From positions 39,458 to 103,457 of the forward strand of contig QCID01000004.1 in NCBI GenBank assembly GCA_003216895.1: a stretch of DNA of 64,000 bases, in the 5' to 3' direction. The stretch is from Prochlorococcus sp. AG-402-K04 (GTDB taxonomy: Bacteria > Cyanobacteriota > Cyanobacteriia > PCC-6307 > Cyanobiaceae). The position numbers were made by a program, and so were the translations under genes. The notes under the pieces were generated by a model. It was not told the DNA's origin. It searched no databases and worked only from the letters and a program-made list of their open reading frames with translations. The stretch's first letter is position 1; every line of letters starts with the position of its first letter. Positions 42,428 to 52,595 of this stretch are shown here, in pieces.

Positions 42428-43393
42428 TTATAAATGTTTAAGATTTGGGTATTGAGTTATTAGTTCTTCTTCTCTCAAGGTCTCTCCTTCTCCGTCGGGT
42501 TGCCAGATAACTTCTAAAGCAATGAGGTCGTTTGAAGATATTGACCCTAAGAGTCTCAGAGCCTCTGTGATTTGTTCGTTGTTTGCGAAGTTCTTTAGTT
42601 TTAAGTCCTTTTTGGTCGCTACGAGAATAGTAATCGCGATGTATTCATTTGTTGAATCAGAATCGCCAGGGTTGGATTCATTATTTGTTGCTGTTGATAT
42701 TTGACCAGAATAGTTTGATGTTAGTTCTGCTTTTAATTTGCTTCTCTCAGTTATTGATATCCGATTAAATGTTGATTCTGCAGAGGCGTATGGAACAGAA
42801 CCTGTTTCTATATTTGAATAGACCCATAATTCAGGCTTCCTTAGTAAGGAGAGTGTTGAATCTTGAAGAATTTTTTGAAGTCCAGATGAAGTTGATGTAT
42901 TTGAAGAGGCAGCAAGCTTCCTAAGGTTAATTTGAATTTCTTTTGCACTTGCGAGTAAGCCAATCTGAAATTGTATTAAAGAAACTTTGGATGGGTTCGC
43001 AGATTGAGAAACTATTGAATTGTTATTTCCGTTCGAAAAATTTGAAGAGTTTTTAAATGAATTAACAATTACACCAACGATTGACATAAGTATTAAAAAC
43101 CCAAAAATCCCACCACCACCAAAGCCAAATATTGGCAATAAGAAAGGAAAACCAATACCACTACCTCTATAGCCACTTCCATAGCCTCTAAAATTATTGC
43201 CTCCATAGCCGCCATAATTTTGGCTTCGTGTTGAAGAGGGTGACTGAAAACTTCCTCCACCGATACGTCCTCCACTGGCCGCTGACGCAGTGTTGGGATT
43301 AATAAATAATAAAGAGGAAATTATCGAAGAAATAACAAGGAAAGAAAAAAAACTTTTTCTTGTAAACCAATGGAAGCGAATAAATTTGAACAC
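42428..43393 (-). CDS. DUF1517-like membrane protein, glycine-rich
   Basis: Signal, ASGGRIGGGSFQSPSS, Gly-rich TM, soluble C-terminus. Confidence 0.85.
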   Translation of the reverse strand: MFKFIRFHWFTRKSFFSFLVISSIISSLLFINPNTASAASGGRIGGGSFQSPSSTRSQNYGGYGGNNFRGYGSGYRGSGIGFPFLLPIFGFGGGGIFGFLILMSIVGVIVNSFKNSSNFSNGNNNSIVSQSANPSKVSLIQFQIGLLASAKEIQINLRKLAASSNTSTSSGLQKILQDSTLSLLRKPELWVYSNIETGSVPYASAESTFNRISITERSKLKAELTSNYSGQISTATNNESNPGDSDSTNEYIAITILVATKKDLKLKNFANNEQITEALRLLGSISSNDLIALEVIWQPDGEGETLREEELITQYPNLKHL

Positions 43394-43412
43394 TTATTTT
43401 TACAAGGATTTA

Positions 43413-43631
43413 TTAACTGTAGGAACCTCCACCAACAATTGTCACAACCTCTAAGGAATCGCCATTTTTTATTTTTGTATTAACCCAAACTTTTGGGTTG
43501 ATAATTTCACCATTTAACTCAACTACAACTAATTGAGGTTTGTAACCTAAGTTCTCAAGCAAAGCTTCAAGAAGTAATTCTTCATTGGAGTTATTGATGG
43601 TTTTAATTTCGCCGTTAATTTTTAATTGCAT
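43413..43631 (-). CDS. thiS: Sulfur carrier protein ThiS
   Basis: Ubiquitin-like 72 aa ending TIVGGGSYS. Confidence 0.9.
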   Translation of the reverse strand: MQLKINGEIKTINNSNEELLLEALLENLGYKPQLVVVELNGEIINPKVWVNTKIKNGDSLEVVTIVGGGSYS

Positions 43632-44674
43632 GTTAAAAATTTGATAAGTTCTTCAGTTTTTGAAAATGGGTCATTTGAATTAATGATTGCATTTGACACG
43701 GCTATGCGAAGATTATTGATCTGGTTTAATTTCTTGATATTTGAGTTATTAATTCCCCCGATAGCAAAAGCAGGAAGCAGAGTTTCACTGGATCCCTTTT
43801 TAAGGTGATCAATTCCAATTGGATTTAGTTCTTTTTTTGTTTCAGAGGAAAATATTGGCCCTATGCCAATATAGTCACAGCCTTCTTCTTCGGCATTTTT
43901 TATGTCTTCAAGGCAGTGCGTGCTTCGGCCAATGATTTTTTCAGCCCCCAGTAGCTCTCTCGCGATTTTTGTTGGTATATCTTCTTTCCCTAAATGAACC
44001 CCATCGGCGTCAACAGCAATTGCTATGTCGATACGGTCATTGACTATAAATAGTGAATTGTATTTTTTACAAAGAGAGGCTAAGCATTTAGCTTGTGAAA
44101 TTTTTTCATTATCATTTAAAAATTTCTCTCTGTATTGAACTATTTTTACACCAGCTTTTAGAGCCTGAAGAACAACCTCTTCGAGATCGCTTCTGTTTGT
44201 GGTTATTAAATATATGAAAGAATCTTGTAATATTTTTCTCTTATTTATACCTTCTGAGGAATTTAGTACTTTTATCTGGATCTCATAAGTTTCATATCTA
44301 ATTGTGGTGGCTATTTCACAAAGCGTTGGATCTGTTATTCGAGTAAATTCCTCTATTACTCTTAAGGCTTCTTGAACTCTTGATGAGTTCGCAATAAATA
44401 CAGCCTCTGGGGTTGATCTGACTTTTTGTAACTGATGTGAAACGCCCATGGCCGGGTCATTGGATGTAAGCCTTGCTTTTCGATAAATGCTGTGATGATG
44501 TAAACCTAATTGTTGCCTCCAGTCTTTGATTTGAATCGAAAAATCACTCCGTTTTAGACCAAATCTGCACCAATCTTCCATAACTCGAAGACCTTCTCTA
44601 GCGCGATCTAAGTTCGCGTCAATTAATTGAGCAATACGATTATCAGATGGAGGGGTGACAGACATTGATTTCAT
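43622..44674 (-). CDS. thiE: Thiamine-phosphate synthase ThiE with N-terminal extension domain
   Basis: NRIAQLIDANLDRAREGLRVMEDWCRFG N-domain; KIVQYREKF, VHLGKEDIP, GIGPIFSSETK, AIGGINNSN in the C-domain. Confidence 0.95.
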   Translation of the reverse strand: MKSMSVTPPSDNRIAQLIDANLDRAREGLRVMEDWCRFGLKRSDFSIQIKDWRQQLGLHHHSIYRKARLTSNDPAMGVSHQLQKVRSTPEAVFIANSSRVQEALRVIEEFTRITDPTLCEIATTIRYETYEIQIKVLNSSEGINKRKILQDSFIYLITTNRSDLEEVVLQALKAGVKIVQYREKFLNDNEKISQAKCLASLCKKYNSLFIVNDRIDIAIAVDADGVHLGKEDIPTKIARELLGAEKIIGRSTHCLEDIKNAEEEGCDYIGIGPIFSSETKKELNPIGIDHLKKGSSETLLPAFAIGGINNSNIKKLNQINNLRIAVSNAIINSNDPFSKTEELIKFLTCN

Positions 44675-44736
44675 GTCATCCTTTATTAGGTGATATGTGT
44701 TTAAATTTTATTGTGGAAAATGATTCTGAGAACAAT

Positions 44737-44829
44737 ATGAGTGTGCTGATTTGGGGCGTTTTTTTGTTAGGGGGCATTGGTTTATTTGTTGTGTGGGGAT
44801 TATCTAACGCTTATCCCACAATTACTTGA
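44737..44829 (+). CDS. Very small single-TM protein, 30 aa (longer with GTG 44713 or ATG 44695)
   Basis: Hand translation MSVLIWGVFLLGGIGLFVVWGLSNAYPTIT*. Confidence 0.6.
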   Translation: MSVLIWGVFLLGGIGLFVVWGLSNAYPTIT

Positions 44830-44831
44830 AG

Positions 44832-45785
44832 TTAGAGTTTTTTTGTCAATATTTCTTTGGCTAACATTGCGTCTAAGCTTATTTGTTTGCTTAGGTCCTC
44901 GATGCTTTTAAACTTTATTTGAAGTCTAATTCTGTGTACAGGTTCAATAATTAATTCATGTCCTAATAGGTCGATTTCTTTGTCTAGAAGGTGAACTTCT
45001 ACTGCTGAGGCTGTATTTTGATCAATAGTAGGTTGAGGGCCCAAATTCATAACTGCTGAAAAACGTTCTTTTTTGTTTGCTATTGAGGCCCAGGCGGCAT
45101 AAACCCCAATTGATGGAAGAAATTTACGCCCATCTATTTTTAAATTTGCTGTTGGCCATCCAATTGTTTTACCTAAACCTCTACCTTTCTGAACAGTTCC
45201 TCTAAAGGTATAAGGACGCTGTAAAAGATATTTAGCATGTTTTAAGTCACCGTCATTGAGTGCTTTTCGAACTCTACTGCTACTAAGTCGACCATGATTG
45301 TCTTCAAGGATAGGAATAATCGAAATTTTTATACCTAGAGATGCACCTATCTTTTTTAAAGTAGAAGTGTCACCTTCTCTATTGCGGCCAAACCTAAAAT
45401 TCTCACCAACCGCTATGTGTTTTGCATGAAGAGTTTTTACTAGAATTTCATCTACAAATGTCTCTGCACTTTTAGAAGCAAGAGTTTTATTAAAAGGAAC
45501 TAAAACTAACTGCTCTACTCCTAGTGGCTCAAGGAGGAATGTCTTTTCATTTGGTAAATCTAATCTTAATCTTGATTCACCAAAGAGAATTTCTCGTGGG
45601 TGAGGCCAGAAACTGACAACTGTTGGTACACCAATTTGCTCTTTTACGATGGCTTTTATTACTTTTTTATGACCTAAGTGAAGACCATCGAAACTTCCTA
45701 AAGCAAGTGCTGTAGGAAGTTTTGCGTTTTCAGGAGCACAGAGAGGGATCAATTTAAACGTGCAAGATTTATGCTTTGGTGGCAA
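44832..45785 (-). CDS. ribF: Riboflavin kinase / FAD synthetase
   Basis: ALGSFDGLHLGHKKVI, VGENFRFGRNREGD, GRGLGKTIGWPTANL. Confidence 0.96.
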   Translation of the reverse strand: MPPKHKSCTFKLIPLCAPENAKLPTALALGSFDGLHLGHKKVIKAIVKEQIGVPTVVSFWPHPREILFGESRLRLDLPNEKTFLLEPLGVEQLVLVPFNKTLASKSAETFVDEILVKTLHAKHIAVGENFRFGRNREGDTSTLKKIGASLGIKISIIPILEDNHGRLSSSRVRKALNDGDLKHAKYLLQRPYTFRGTVQKGRGLGKTIGWPTANLKIDGRKFLPSIGVYAAWASIANKKERFSAVMNLGPQPTIDQNTASAVEVHLLDKEIDLLGHELIIEPVHRIRLQIKFKSIEDLSKQISLDAMLAKEILTKKL

Positions 45786-45812
45786 GTTTGGTTTATCGCC
45801 TTATTAATCGAG

Positions 45813-46370
45813 ATGGCAGATCAACGCGACTTTAAATTGCTTTCTTTAGGAATGCGAAGAATTGGCTGGATTCGGTTCTGGATTCAAACAATTTTGGGTG
45901 TAGTAGTTGTAGGTGTTCTTGTAATAAGTAATGCATCCAGCTTAGCGAAAGAAGCAGAGAGCAGAATGGGTCTGGGACCAGGTTTGTCTGTGACAACCCT
46001 ATCTTTTATTTTATTACTATTTAGTCTTTGGCAAAGTTGGTTGATAGTAAAGACTGGTAGATCCCTTGATAGTGAGGCTCGCCCAAGTAGAGGAGAAACA
46101 AGCCGCTTGCTTAAAAGAGGATTGATTGCAGATTTGTTGGGCTTGGTTTTCGCTGTAATTGGTTATCAAGCATTAGCAGGTGCTTTGTTTATCCAAGCAT
46201 CAATGCAAACTCGTAGTGGCTTTAGTTCTGGGATGAGAGGGCTGCAAGATTATTCCATTACCCCTTTGGAAACACTTTCTGTTTTAAGTAATACCCAAGT
46301 ACTATTTGCTCATTTTTTTGGTTTGATTCTTTCTTTATGGTTATTGCAAAGGATCTTTAGGAAAAACTAA
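45813..46370 (+). CDS. DUF3611 family membrane protein
   Basis: Four TM segments; start placed at MADQRDF because the longer ORF overlaps ribF. Confidence 0.8.
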   Translation: MADQRDFKLLSLGMRRIGWIRFWIQTILGVVVVGVLVISNASSLAKEAESRMGLGPGLSVTTLSFILLLFSLWQSWLIVKTGRSLDSEARPSRGETSRLLKRGLIADLLGLVFAVIGYQALAGALFIQASMQTRSGFSSGMRGLQDYSITPLETLSVLSNTQVLFAHFFGLILSLWLLQRIFRKN

Positions 46371-46372
46371 TT

Positions 46373-47161
46373 TTATATCAATTTTGGCAAATCATCCAAA
46401 TCTCCTCTCCAAAAAAGATCAGGTTGAATTGGTGTTAAAGAGGGGGAACAAAGTGCTATTTGAGAAACATCACTGGGCCATTCTTTAGGTCCTTCTCCAG
46501 CTGATTGAAGATCTTTTACTGCTTCCCCAGCCATCCAAAAATAGGTGTTTCCTCTTGGATCGACCCTGCGAATGAATTGCTCTTCATATTGTCTGATTGA
46601 AAGTCTTGTCCAAACCAAATCTCCCATTTCTTTTTCTTCACAAGGAGGAATGTTTAAATTTAAGAGTAAGTTCTTTGGCCAACTTTGTTGAATTGCTTTC
46701 TCTGCAATATCTAAAGCTAGTTTCCCAGCGTAACTAAAACTTTTCCATTGAAAACTTGCAATGCTTACTGCAATAGATGGGATTCCATCCAAAGTCCCCT
46801 CAAGTGCAGCAGCAACAGTTCCTGAGCAAAAAATATCTGTACCAAGATTAGGTCCATGATTAATTCCCGAAAGGATTAAGTCTGGCTTTTGATCAAGAAG
46901 TTCATTAAGTGCGAGCTTTACGCAATCAGCAGGGGTACCACTACATCCCCAAGCTTTAATATTTTCCCCAAATAATTCGTCTGCTTTTTCAGCGCGGATT
47001 GGTGAATGTAAAGTTAATCCATGGCCGGTTGCTGATCTTTCTTGATCTGGACAAACAACAGTAACTTTATGTCCTCTGCTCGAGGCAGATGTGGCAAGTG
47101 TTCTTATCCCTTCTGCAAACACTCCATCATCATTACTAATTAAAATTCTCAAAGGTTTCAT
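46373..47161 (-). CDS. surE: 5'-nucleotidase SurE
   Basis: [43 protein letters not shown]. Confidence 0.98.
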   Translation of the reverse strand: MKPLRILISNDDGVFAEGIRTLATSASSRGHKVTVVCPDQERSATGHGLTLHSPIRAEKADELFGENIKAWGCSGTPADCVKLALNELLDQKPDLILSGINHGPNLGTDIFCSGTVAAALEGTLDGIPSIAVSIASFQWKSFSYAGKLALDIAEKAIQQSWPKNLLLNLNIPPCEEKEMGDLVWTRLSIRQYEEQFIRRVDPRGNTYFWMAGEAVKDLQSAGEGPKEWPSDVSQIALCSPSLTPIQPDLFWRGDLDDLPKLI

Positions 47162-47229
47162 TTTTTAGCTATTGGTTTTTAGAACTGGGACTGGTTGCCG
47201 ATTAAACTAATACTCGAGATTGGAATTCA

Positions 47230-48237
47230 TTGAGTTCAACATTGTCCCTAAAAGAGCTCATTAATGAGCTTGAGATTCTAGAAAGCGATGCGGCAAAGGA
47301 AATTGATGCTGCTGAAAATTCTGAATCAATCGAGAATTTAAGGTTGGGTTTTCTTGGAAAGAAAGGAAAACTCTCACTTCTATTAGGAGGGATGAAAAAT
47401 CTTTCTAGTGAGGAAAGACCTTTAATTGGTCAAAGAGCGAACGTCTTAAAAACTCAATTGCAAGAATTAATAAAAGAAAAGCTTGAGATTTTAAAAACGC
47501 AGGCTTTAAATAAGATACTAATAAATGAAACTATAGATGTTACAGCGCCTCCAACTGGTATTTCTCAAGGACATCGGCACCCGTTAATAACAACTACTGA
47601 GCAAATAATTGATCTTTTCTTAGGCCTTGGATATCAAGTTTCTGAAGGACCTGAAATAGAGAATGATTACTACAATTTCGAGGCCCTAAATATTCCACCT
47701 GACCATCCTGCAAGAGATATGCAAGATACTTTTTACTTGGGAGGTGAATACCTATTAAGAACTCATACTTCGCCGGTACAGATTCGTTGCCTTGAAAGCA
47801 AAAAGCCTCCTGTAAGAATTGTCTCTCCTGGTCGGGTTTATCGAAGAGATGCAGTTGATGCTACTCATTCGCCAGTTTTCCACCAGATTGAGGTCTTAGC
47901 AATTGATGAAAAGCTTGACTTTAGTCATTTAAGAGGAACAGTAATGGCTTTTTTAAAAGCGTTTTTTGGAGATCTTCCGATTCGATTCAGAGCTAGTTAT
48001 TTTCCATTTACGGAACCATCAGCAGAAGTTGATGTTCAATGGAGAGGTAAATGGTTAGAAGTTATGGGTTGCGGGATGGTAGATCCTGCTGTACTTGAAG
48101 AATTAGGTATTGACCCAGAAAAATATAGTGGATTTGCTGCTGGACTTGGTGTTGAAAGATTTTGTATGGTTCGTCACGGAGTTGATGATATTAGAAAGTT
48201 ATATACAAGTGATCTAAGATTTTTAGAACAATTTTAA
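47230..48237 (+). CDS. pheS: Phenylalanine--tRNA ligase alpha subunit
   Basis: [74 protein letters not shown] start. Confidence 0.98.
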   Translation: MSSTLSLKELINELEILESDAAKEIDAAENSESIENLRLGFLGKKGKLSLLLGGMKNLSSEERPLIGQRANVLKTQLQELIKEKLEILKTQALNKILINETIDVTAPPTGISQGHRHPLITTTEQIIDLFLGLGYQVSEGPEIENDYYNFEALNIPPDHPARDMQDTFYLGGEYLLRTHTSPVQIRCLESKKPPVRIVSPGRVYRRDAVDATHSPVFHQIEVLAIDEKLDFSHLRGTVMAFLKAFFGDLPIRFRASYFPFTEPSAEVDVQWRGKWLEVMGCGMVDPAVLEELGIDPEKYSGFAAGLGVERFCMVRHGVDDIRKLYTSDLRFLEQF

Positions 48238-48288
48238 AGTTAGACTTTTTTTGAATTAATCTTTAATTGTATTAAATAAAATTATTGA

Positions 48289-48315
48289 CAATTAATTGCT
48301 AATATCAATTAATTG
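48289..48315. repeat. Two copies of the palindrome CAATTAATTG, 17 bp apart, upstream of nadK
   Basis: CAATTAATTG at 48289-48298 and 48306-48315; nadK start at 48333. Confidence 0.85.
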
Positions 48316-48332
48316 TTTGTGAAGTATGATCG

Positions 48333-49241
48333 GTGCCCCGAGTAGGACTGATCGTTAATGACGGGAAAGAGCTTGCTGTTAAGACAGCAAAAACTTTTCA
48401 AAAGAAGCTAGAATGTTCTGGTTTTGATGTTGTCAGGGTTAGTAGCGCAGGCGGTTTATTAGGTTTTACTAATCCTGATCAATATATGAGTTCACAAGGA
48501 TACAACTCATGTATTCCCGATGGGTTTGATACTTCAATTTTGTTTGCAGTTGTTTTAGGAGGGGATGGAACTGTCTTATCTGCAGCAAGACAAACTGCAC
48601 CATTGGGTATTCCTATACTTACTGTGAATACTGGACATTTAGGTTTTTTGGCCGAGGCGTATCTTTCAGATATAGATAAAATTTTTAAACATTTAGTTGA
48701 AAGGCAATGGAATATTGAGAAGAGAACAAGCCTTGTAGTAAGTGTTATGAGAGGTGATCAATGTAGGTGGGAAGCTCTTTGCCTTAATGAAATGGCATTA
48801 CATAGAGAACCTATGACTAGTATGTGTCATTTTGAAATTTCTGTTGGTCGCCATGCTCCCGTAGATATTTCTGCAGATGGGGTGATTCTCTCTACCCCTA
48901 CTGGATCAACAGCTTATTCACTAAGTGCTGGAGGACCAGTAATTACTCCTGATTGTCCGGTTTTGCAGCTTACCCCTGTTTCTCCGCATTCATTGGCATC
49001 AAGAGCGCTTGTCTTTAGCAATGAAGAGCCAGTAACAGTTTTCCCTGCCACACCTGAAAGACTAATGATGGTTGTAGATGGTAGTGCAGGCTGTTATGTA
49101 TGGCCAGAGGATAGAGTTTTAATCAGAAAAAGTGATCATCCCGTTAAGTTCATTAGACTTTCAGATCATGAGTTCTTTCAAGTCTTAAGAAATAAATTAG
49201 GTTGGGGACTACCACATGTTGCGAAACCTGATAAAACATAA
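48333..49241 (+). CDS. nadK: NAD kinase
   Basis: [45 protein letters not shown] start. Confidence 0.97.
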   Translation: MPRVGLIVNDGKELAVKTAKTFQKKLECSGFDVVRVSSAGGLLGFTNPDQYMSSQGYNSCIPDGFDTSILFAVVLGGDGTVLSAARQTAPLGIPILTVNTGHLGFLAEAYLSDIDKIFKHLVERQWNIEKRTSLVVSVMRGDQCRWEALCLNEMALHREPMTSMCHFEISVGRHAPVDISADGVILSTPTGSTAYSLSAGGPVITPDCPVLQLTPVSPHSLASRALVFSNEEPVTVFPATPERLMMVVDGSAGCYVWPEDRVLIRKSDHPVKFIRLSDHEFFQVLRNKLGWGLPHVAKPDKT

Positions 49242-49245
49242 AAAA

Positions 49246-50532
49246 TTATTGAATTACACATTTCAAAATAAAAACAGGATTTAAAGGAGATAATCTTATA
49301 TCTTCTCCAATACTTACACCTCTATATGATTGATGTTGACTAATACATAATTTGTGAACTTTAGGCTTTAAAATCGTCTCTAATTTTGATATGGATTTTA
49401 ATGATATTAATGGTATTACTAGTGTGCAAGTACTATTTATTAACTTCATTACTTCTTCAACAATTAAATGTGAGTTTGGTCCACCACCTCCGATAATAAC
49501 TCTGTCTGGATGTAAAAGACTAGGTATTATTTTATTTTCTTTGAATATATTTAATGCTTCATCTTCAATTATCAATGATGGTTTAACACCAGTTCTTCTT
49601 GCATTCTCTTTAATAATATTTTTACTACCAATCCTTTTATCAATAGATACTAATTTTAGATTTGGCGATATCCTTAATGCTTCTAAACCTATACTCCCAA
49701 CGCCACTACCTATGTCCCAAATTACTCCTTCTCTTGGGAGATTAAGTTCTGCAAGAAGTTGAACTCTAATTTCTCTTTTTGTCATTAACCCAGGGCAGTC
49801 TGGATTCTGAAGGAAAACTGAATCGTCGATGCCAAATAAAGGTAAATCTTTTGATTTTATTAGGGGCTCTTCTTTTTTAAAAAGAATGACAAGATGTAAT
49901 GGATCTAGATCTGCTGGAAAATCCTCAATTGAATTAATTTTTATGATTCTTTCATTTTGATATCCAAGCCTTTCAAAAGTCCAAAATTCATATTTCCCAT
50001 GAAGCCCAACTGAATAAAGTAATTGATAAACCTCTTTAGCACCTCCTCTATTTGAGTCAGTTAAAACCACAAGAGAAGAAGGCAGCTTTTTAATTGCTTT
50101 TTCAAATGGAAGCGGGTCTCTTCCATGAAGACTGATCCATTTTGTATTTTGCCAAGGTTTGCCAAGTCTGGAAAAAGCCAGTTGGAAAGAGGTAGCGGCT
50201 GGCTCAAAATAAAGTTTTGATAAAGGAAAGTTTTGAATTAATAATCTTCCAATCCCAAACCAAAGAGGATCGCCACCAGAAAACACAATTGTTTTTTTCT
50301 CTTCCTTTTTTAATAGATCTATAAAGTCATTTAGTTTGTCAGTTGCAATAAAATCAAACTTATTTATTTTTATATTTTTATCCTTTAACCAAGTTTTGAA
50401 TGAATCTAAAATTCTTTGGGGACCAGTGATTCTCTCAGCTTTAAAAATTGATTTTTTTTTAGCCTCAAAAAAACTTTCAATACTTGAAGTATCAATTCCT
50501 ATTACGAGTATCTGCTTTGACTCATTAGGCAT
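49246..50532 (-). CDS. cobL: Precorrin-6Y methyltransferase CobL (CbiE+CbiT)
   Basis: VFSGGDPLWFGIGR in CbiE; MTKREIRVQLLAELNLPREGVIWDIGSGVGSIGLEA in CbiT. Confidence 0.93.
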   Translation of the reverse strand: MPNESKQILVIGIDTSSIESFFEAKKKSIFKAERITGPQRILDSFKTWLKDKNIKINKFDFIATDKLNDFIDLLKKEEKKTIVFSGGDPLWFGIGRLLIQNFPLSKLYFEPAATSFQLAFSRLGKPWQNTKWISLHGRDPLPFEKAIKKLPSSLVVLTDSNRGGAKEVYQLLYSVGLHGKYEFWTFERLGYQNERIIKINSIEDFPADLDPLHLVILFKKEEPLIKSKDLPLFGIDDSVFLQNPDCPGLMTKREIRVQLLAELNLPREGVIWDIGSGVGSIGLEALRISPNLKLVSIDKRIGSKNIIKENARRTGVKPSLIIEDEALNIFKENKIIPSLLHPDRVIIGGGGPNSHLIVEEVMKLINSTCTLVIPLISLKSISKLETILKPKVHKLCISQHQSYRGVSIGEDIRLSPLNPVFILKCVIQ

Positions 50533-50630
50533 GATTTAAATAAATGGACTGAGAAAAATTTCTTTTTTATAGCTTTACTATTTTTTCGATGAAAATCAAC
50601 TAAAACTTCAATAGTTAGTTTGAAAGTTTT

Positions 50631-50918
50631 GTGAATCTTAAAAAAAATGAATCTCAGGAACACTTAGCTAGAAGATCCCGACTGCATGAAATTTTGATTG
50701 CTCTGATTAAGCAACAAAAAGATTTAGAATTAATGGACGATGGTGTTCAAGTCTTTGAAAATCCTATTCATTATTCAGAAAAATATGACCCCTCCAAAAC
50801 AGTTGAACATAATCAACGTATTATTAAGAAATATCAGTCACTCGTTCGCTCAGCAATAGCATTAGATGCACTACTCGAATCAGAAAATTACGATATTAGT
50901 CATGGAAGGATTTCGTAA
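50631..50918 (+). CDS. Conserved hypothetical, 95 aa
   Basis: ORF with coding composition; GTG start. Confidence 0.65.
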   Translation: MNLKKNESQEHLARRSRLHEILIALIKQQKDLELMDDGVQVFENPIHYSEKYDPSKTVEHNQRIIKKYQSLVRSAIALDALLESENYDISHGRIS

Positions 50919-51399
50919 TTTAGTTCGTCTAATAATTTCTTGCTTTTTGATTTGTTGTTGTTTTTTTTTTACTAGCGCAAACAAAAGTTATGCTGATTCA
51001 AGTATCAATTTAAATGATCAGAAAAAAGAGATTAAAAGAAGCTTAGAGAGCCTTAAAGACTTGGATTACCAAACTTGGCAAATTATTGTTTATCCAAGTT
51101 CCAAGGAGTCTAAGAATTTAATTTTAAGACTTGTGGGCTATCCAGGATCATTAAGGATTGATCATCCAACTAACTTGATAGTTAATTCAGGTAGAAAGAC
51201 TTGGGATCTAAAAGACATAACAAAAAACAGTAAAATCAACGTTGAGATCTTGAATGACTCTGCTGCTGAATTTGACCTAAGCACCTTGATTGCTGAATTG
51301 GATAAAAATAGACCCTTAAGACTCAGATTGCCTGGCTTGATAAATGATTTACCAATCCCGCCATACTTAGTAAGTGAATGGAGATCATTGGCTGAATAA
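50866..51399 (+). CDS. DUF3122-like exported protein
   Basis: N-terminal signal-like sequence; region immediately upstream of ribD. Confidence 0.7.
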   Translation: MHYSNQKITILVMEGFRNLVRLIISCFLICCCFFFTSANKSYADSSINLNDQKKEIKRSLESLKDLDYQTWQIIVYPSSKESKNLILRLVGYPGSLRIDHPTNLIVNSGRKTWDLKDITKNSKINVEILNDSAAEFDLSTLIAELDKNRPLRLRLPGLINDLPIPPYLVSEWRSLAE

Positions 51400-51401
51400 A
51401 A

Positions 51402-52496
51402 ATGATTAATTTTTCTAAGGATCAAAAAATATGGGTGCCATGGATGAGACGTGCAATTCAACTGGCTTTGTTAGCAGAGGGCAGAACAAGCCCTAATCCT
51501 CTTGTGGGAGCAGTTGTACTGGATTCGAGTGGAAGTCTTGTTGGGGAAGGGTTTCATACAGGCGCAGGAAATCCTCATGCTGAGATAGAAGCCCTTGCTA
51601 AGGCAGGAGAGAAATCAGTTAATGGAACTATTGTTGTAACCTTAGAACCTTGCTGTCATGAAGGATTAACCCCTCCTTGTACAGAAGCACTTATAAAAGC
51701 AGGTTTAAAAAGAGTTGTTGTTGGGATGGTCGATCCAGATCCTAGGGTTTCAGGAAATGGGATCTCAAGATTGAAAGACTCTGGATTAGAGGTAATAGAA
51801 GGAGTTTTACAACAGGAATGTGAATCAATTAATCGCGAATTTAGTTTTCGAGTTCGTCATGGTCGCCCTTGGGGAATTCTAAAATGGGCAATGAGTTTGG
51901 ATGGAAGAATTGGATTGCCGAATGGTTGTAGTAAATGGATATCAAATAGCTTCTCAAGGGATTCGGTTCATAAGATCAGATCTAAATGTGATGCTGTGAT
52001 AGTAGGAGGAGGAACAGTTCGCTTAGATAATCCACTTTTGACATCAAGGGGAAAAGCGAATTCTGAACCGTTAAGGGTCGTTTTTTCTAGAACTTTGGAC
52101 TTGCCTGAATCCTCAAAACTTTGGGATACGAAAATAGCTAAAACTTTAATTGCCTATGGCCCCGACGGTAATGAATCTTTCTTTTCGGATTTGCCAGATG
52201 GCCCAGAGAAATTGAGATTAAATTCCGATGATCCATCCGAATTGCTCAGCTCACTTTCAAAAAAAGGCTGCAATAAAATCCTTTGGGAATGTGGCCCTCT
52301 TCTTGCTACCAGTGCGATTGAGGCTAATTGTGTTCAGGAATTAGTGGTTTTTGTCGCTCCAAAACTTTTAGGAGGCGAAACCGCAATGTGTCCTCTGAAC
52401 AGTTTTGGATTTGAATCAATAGATTCAACCTACAAATTGCAACATTCTTTTCTTGAACGAAAAGGAGAAGATCTTAGTTGGAGTCTACTTTTTTAG
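51402..52496 (+). CDS. ribD: Bifunctional riboflavin deaminase/reductase RibD
   Basis: GRTSPNPLVGAVVLD, NPHAEIEAL, TLEPCCHEGLTPPCTEA, ILKWAMSLDGRIGL. Confidence 0.97.
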   Translation: MINFSKDQKIWVPWMRRAIQLALLAEGRTSPNPLVGAVVLDSSGSLVGEGFHTGAGNPHAEIEALAKAGEKSVNGTIVVTLEPCCHEGLTPPCTEALIKAGLKRVVVGMVDPDPRVSGNGISRLKDSGLEVIEGVLQQECESINREFSFRVRHGRPWGILKWAMSLDGRIGLPNGCSKWISNSFSRDSVHKIRSKCDAVIVGGGTVRLDNPLLTSRGKANSEPLRVVFSRTLDLPESSKLWDTKIAKTLIAYGPDGNESFFSDLPDGPEKLRLNSDDPSELLSSLSKKGCNKILWECGPLLATSAIEANCVQELVVFVAPKLLGGETAMCPLNSFGFESIDSTYKLQHSFLERKGEDLSWSLLF

Positions 52497-52595
52497 GGCA
52501 TTAATTTTTAAAAATTAGATATTCGTTCGGATCTCCCTCCAGTTAAAGAAGTCGTTTTTGCAAGAAAGTTGTTTAACTTGGTATCAATCTAGTTT

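Noticed and set aside
43622-44674. ThiE with extra N-terminal domain as a novel fusion
   Set aside because: This architecture is already known for cyanobacterial ThiE.
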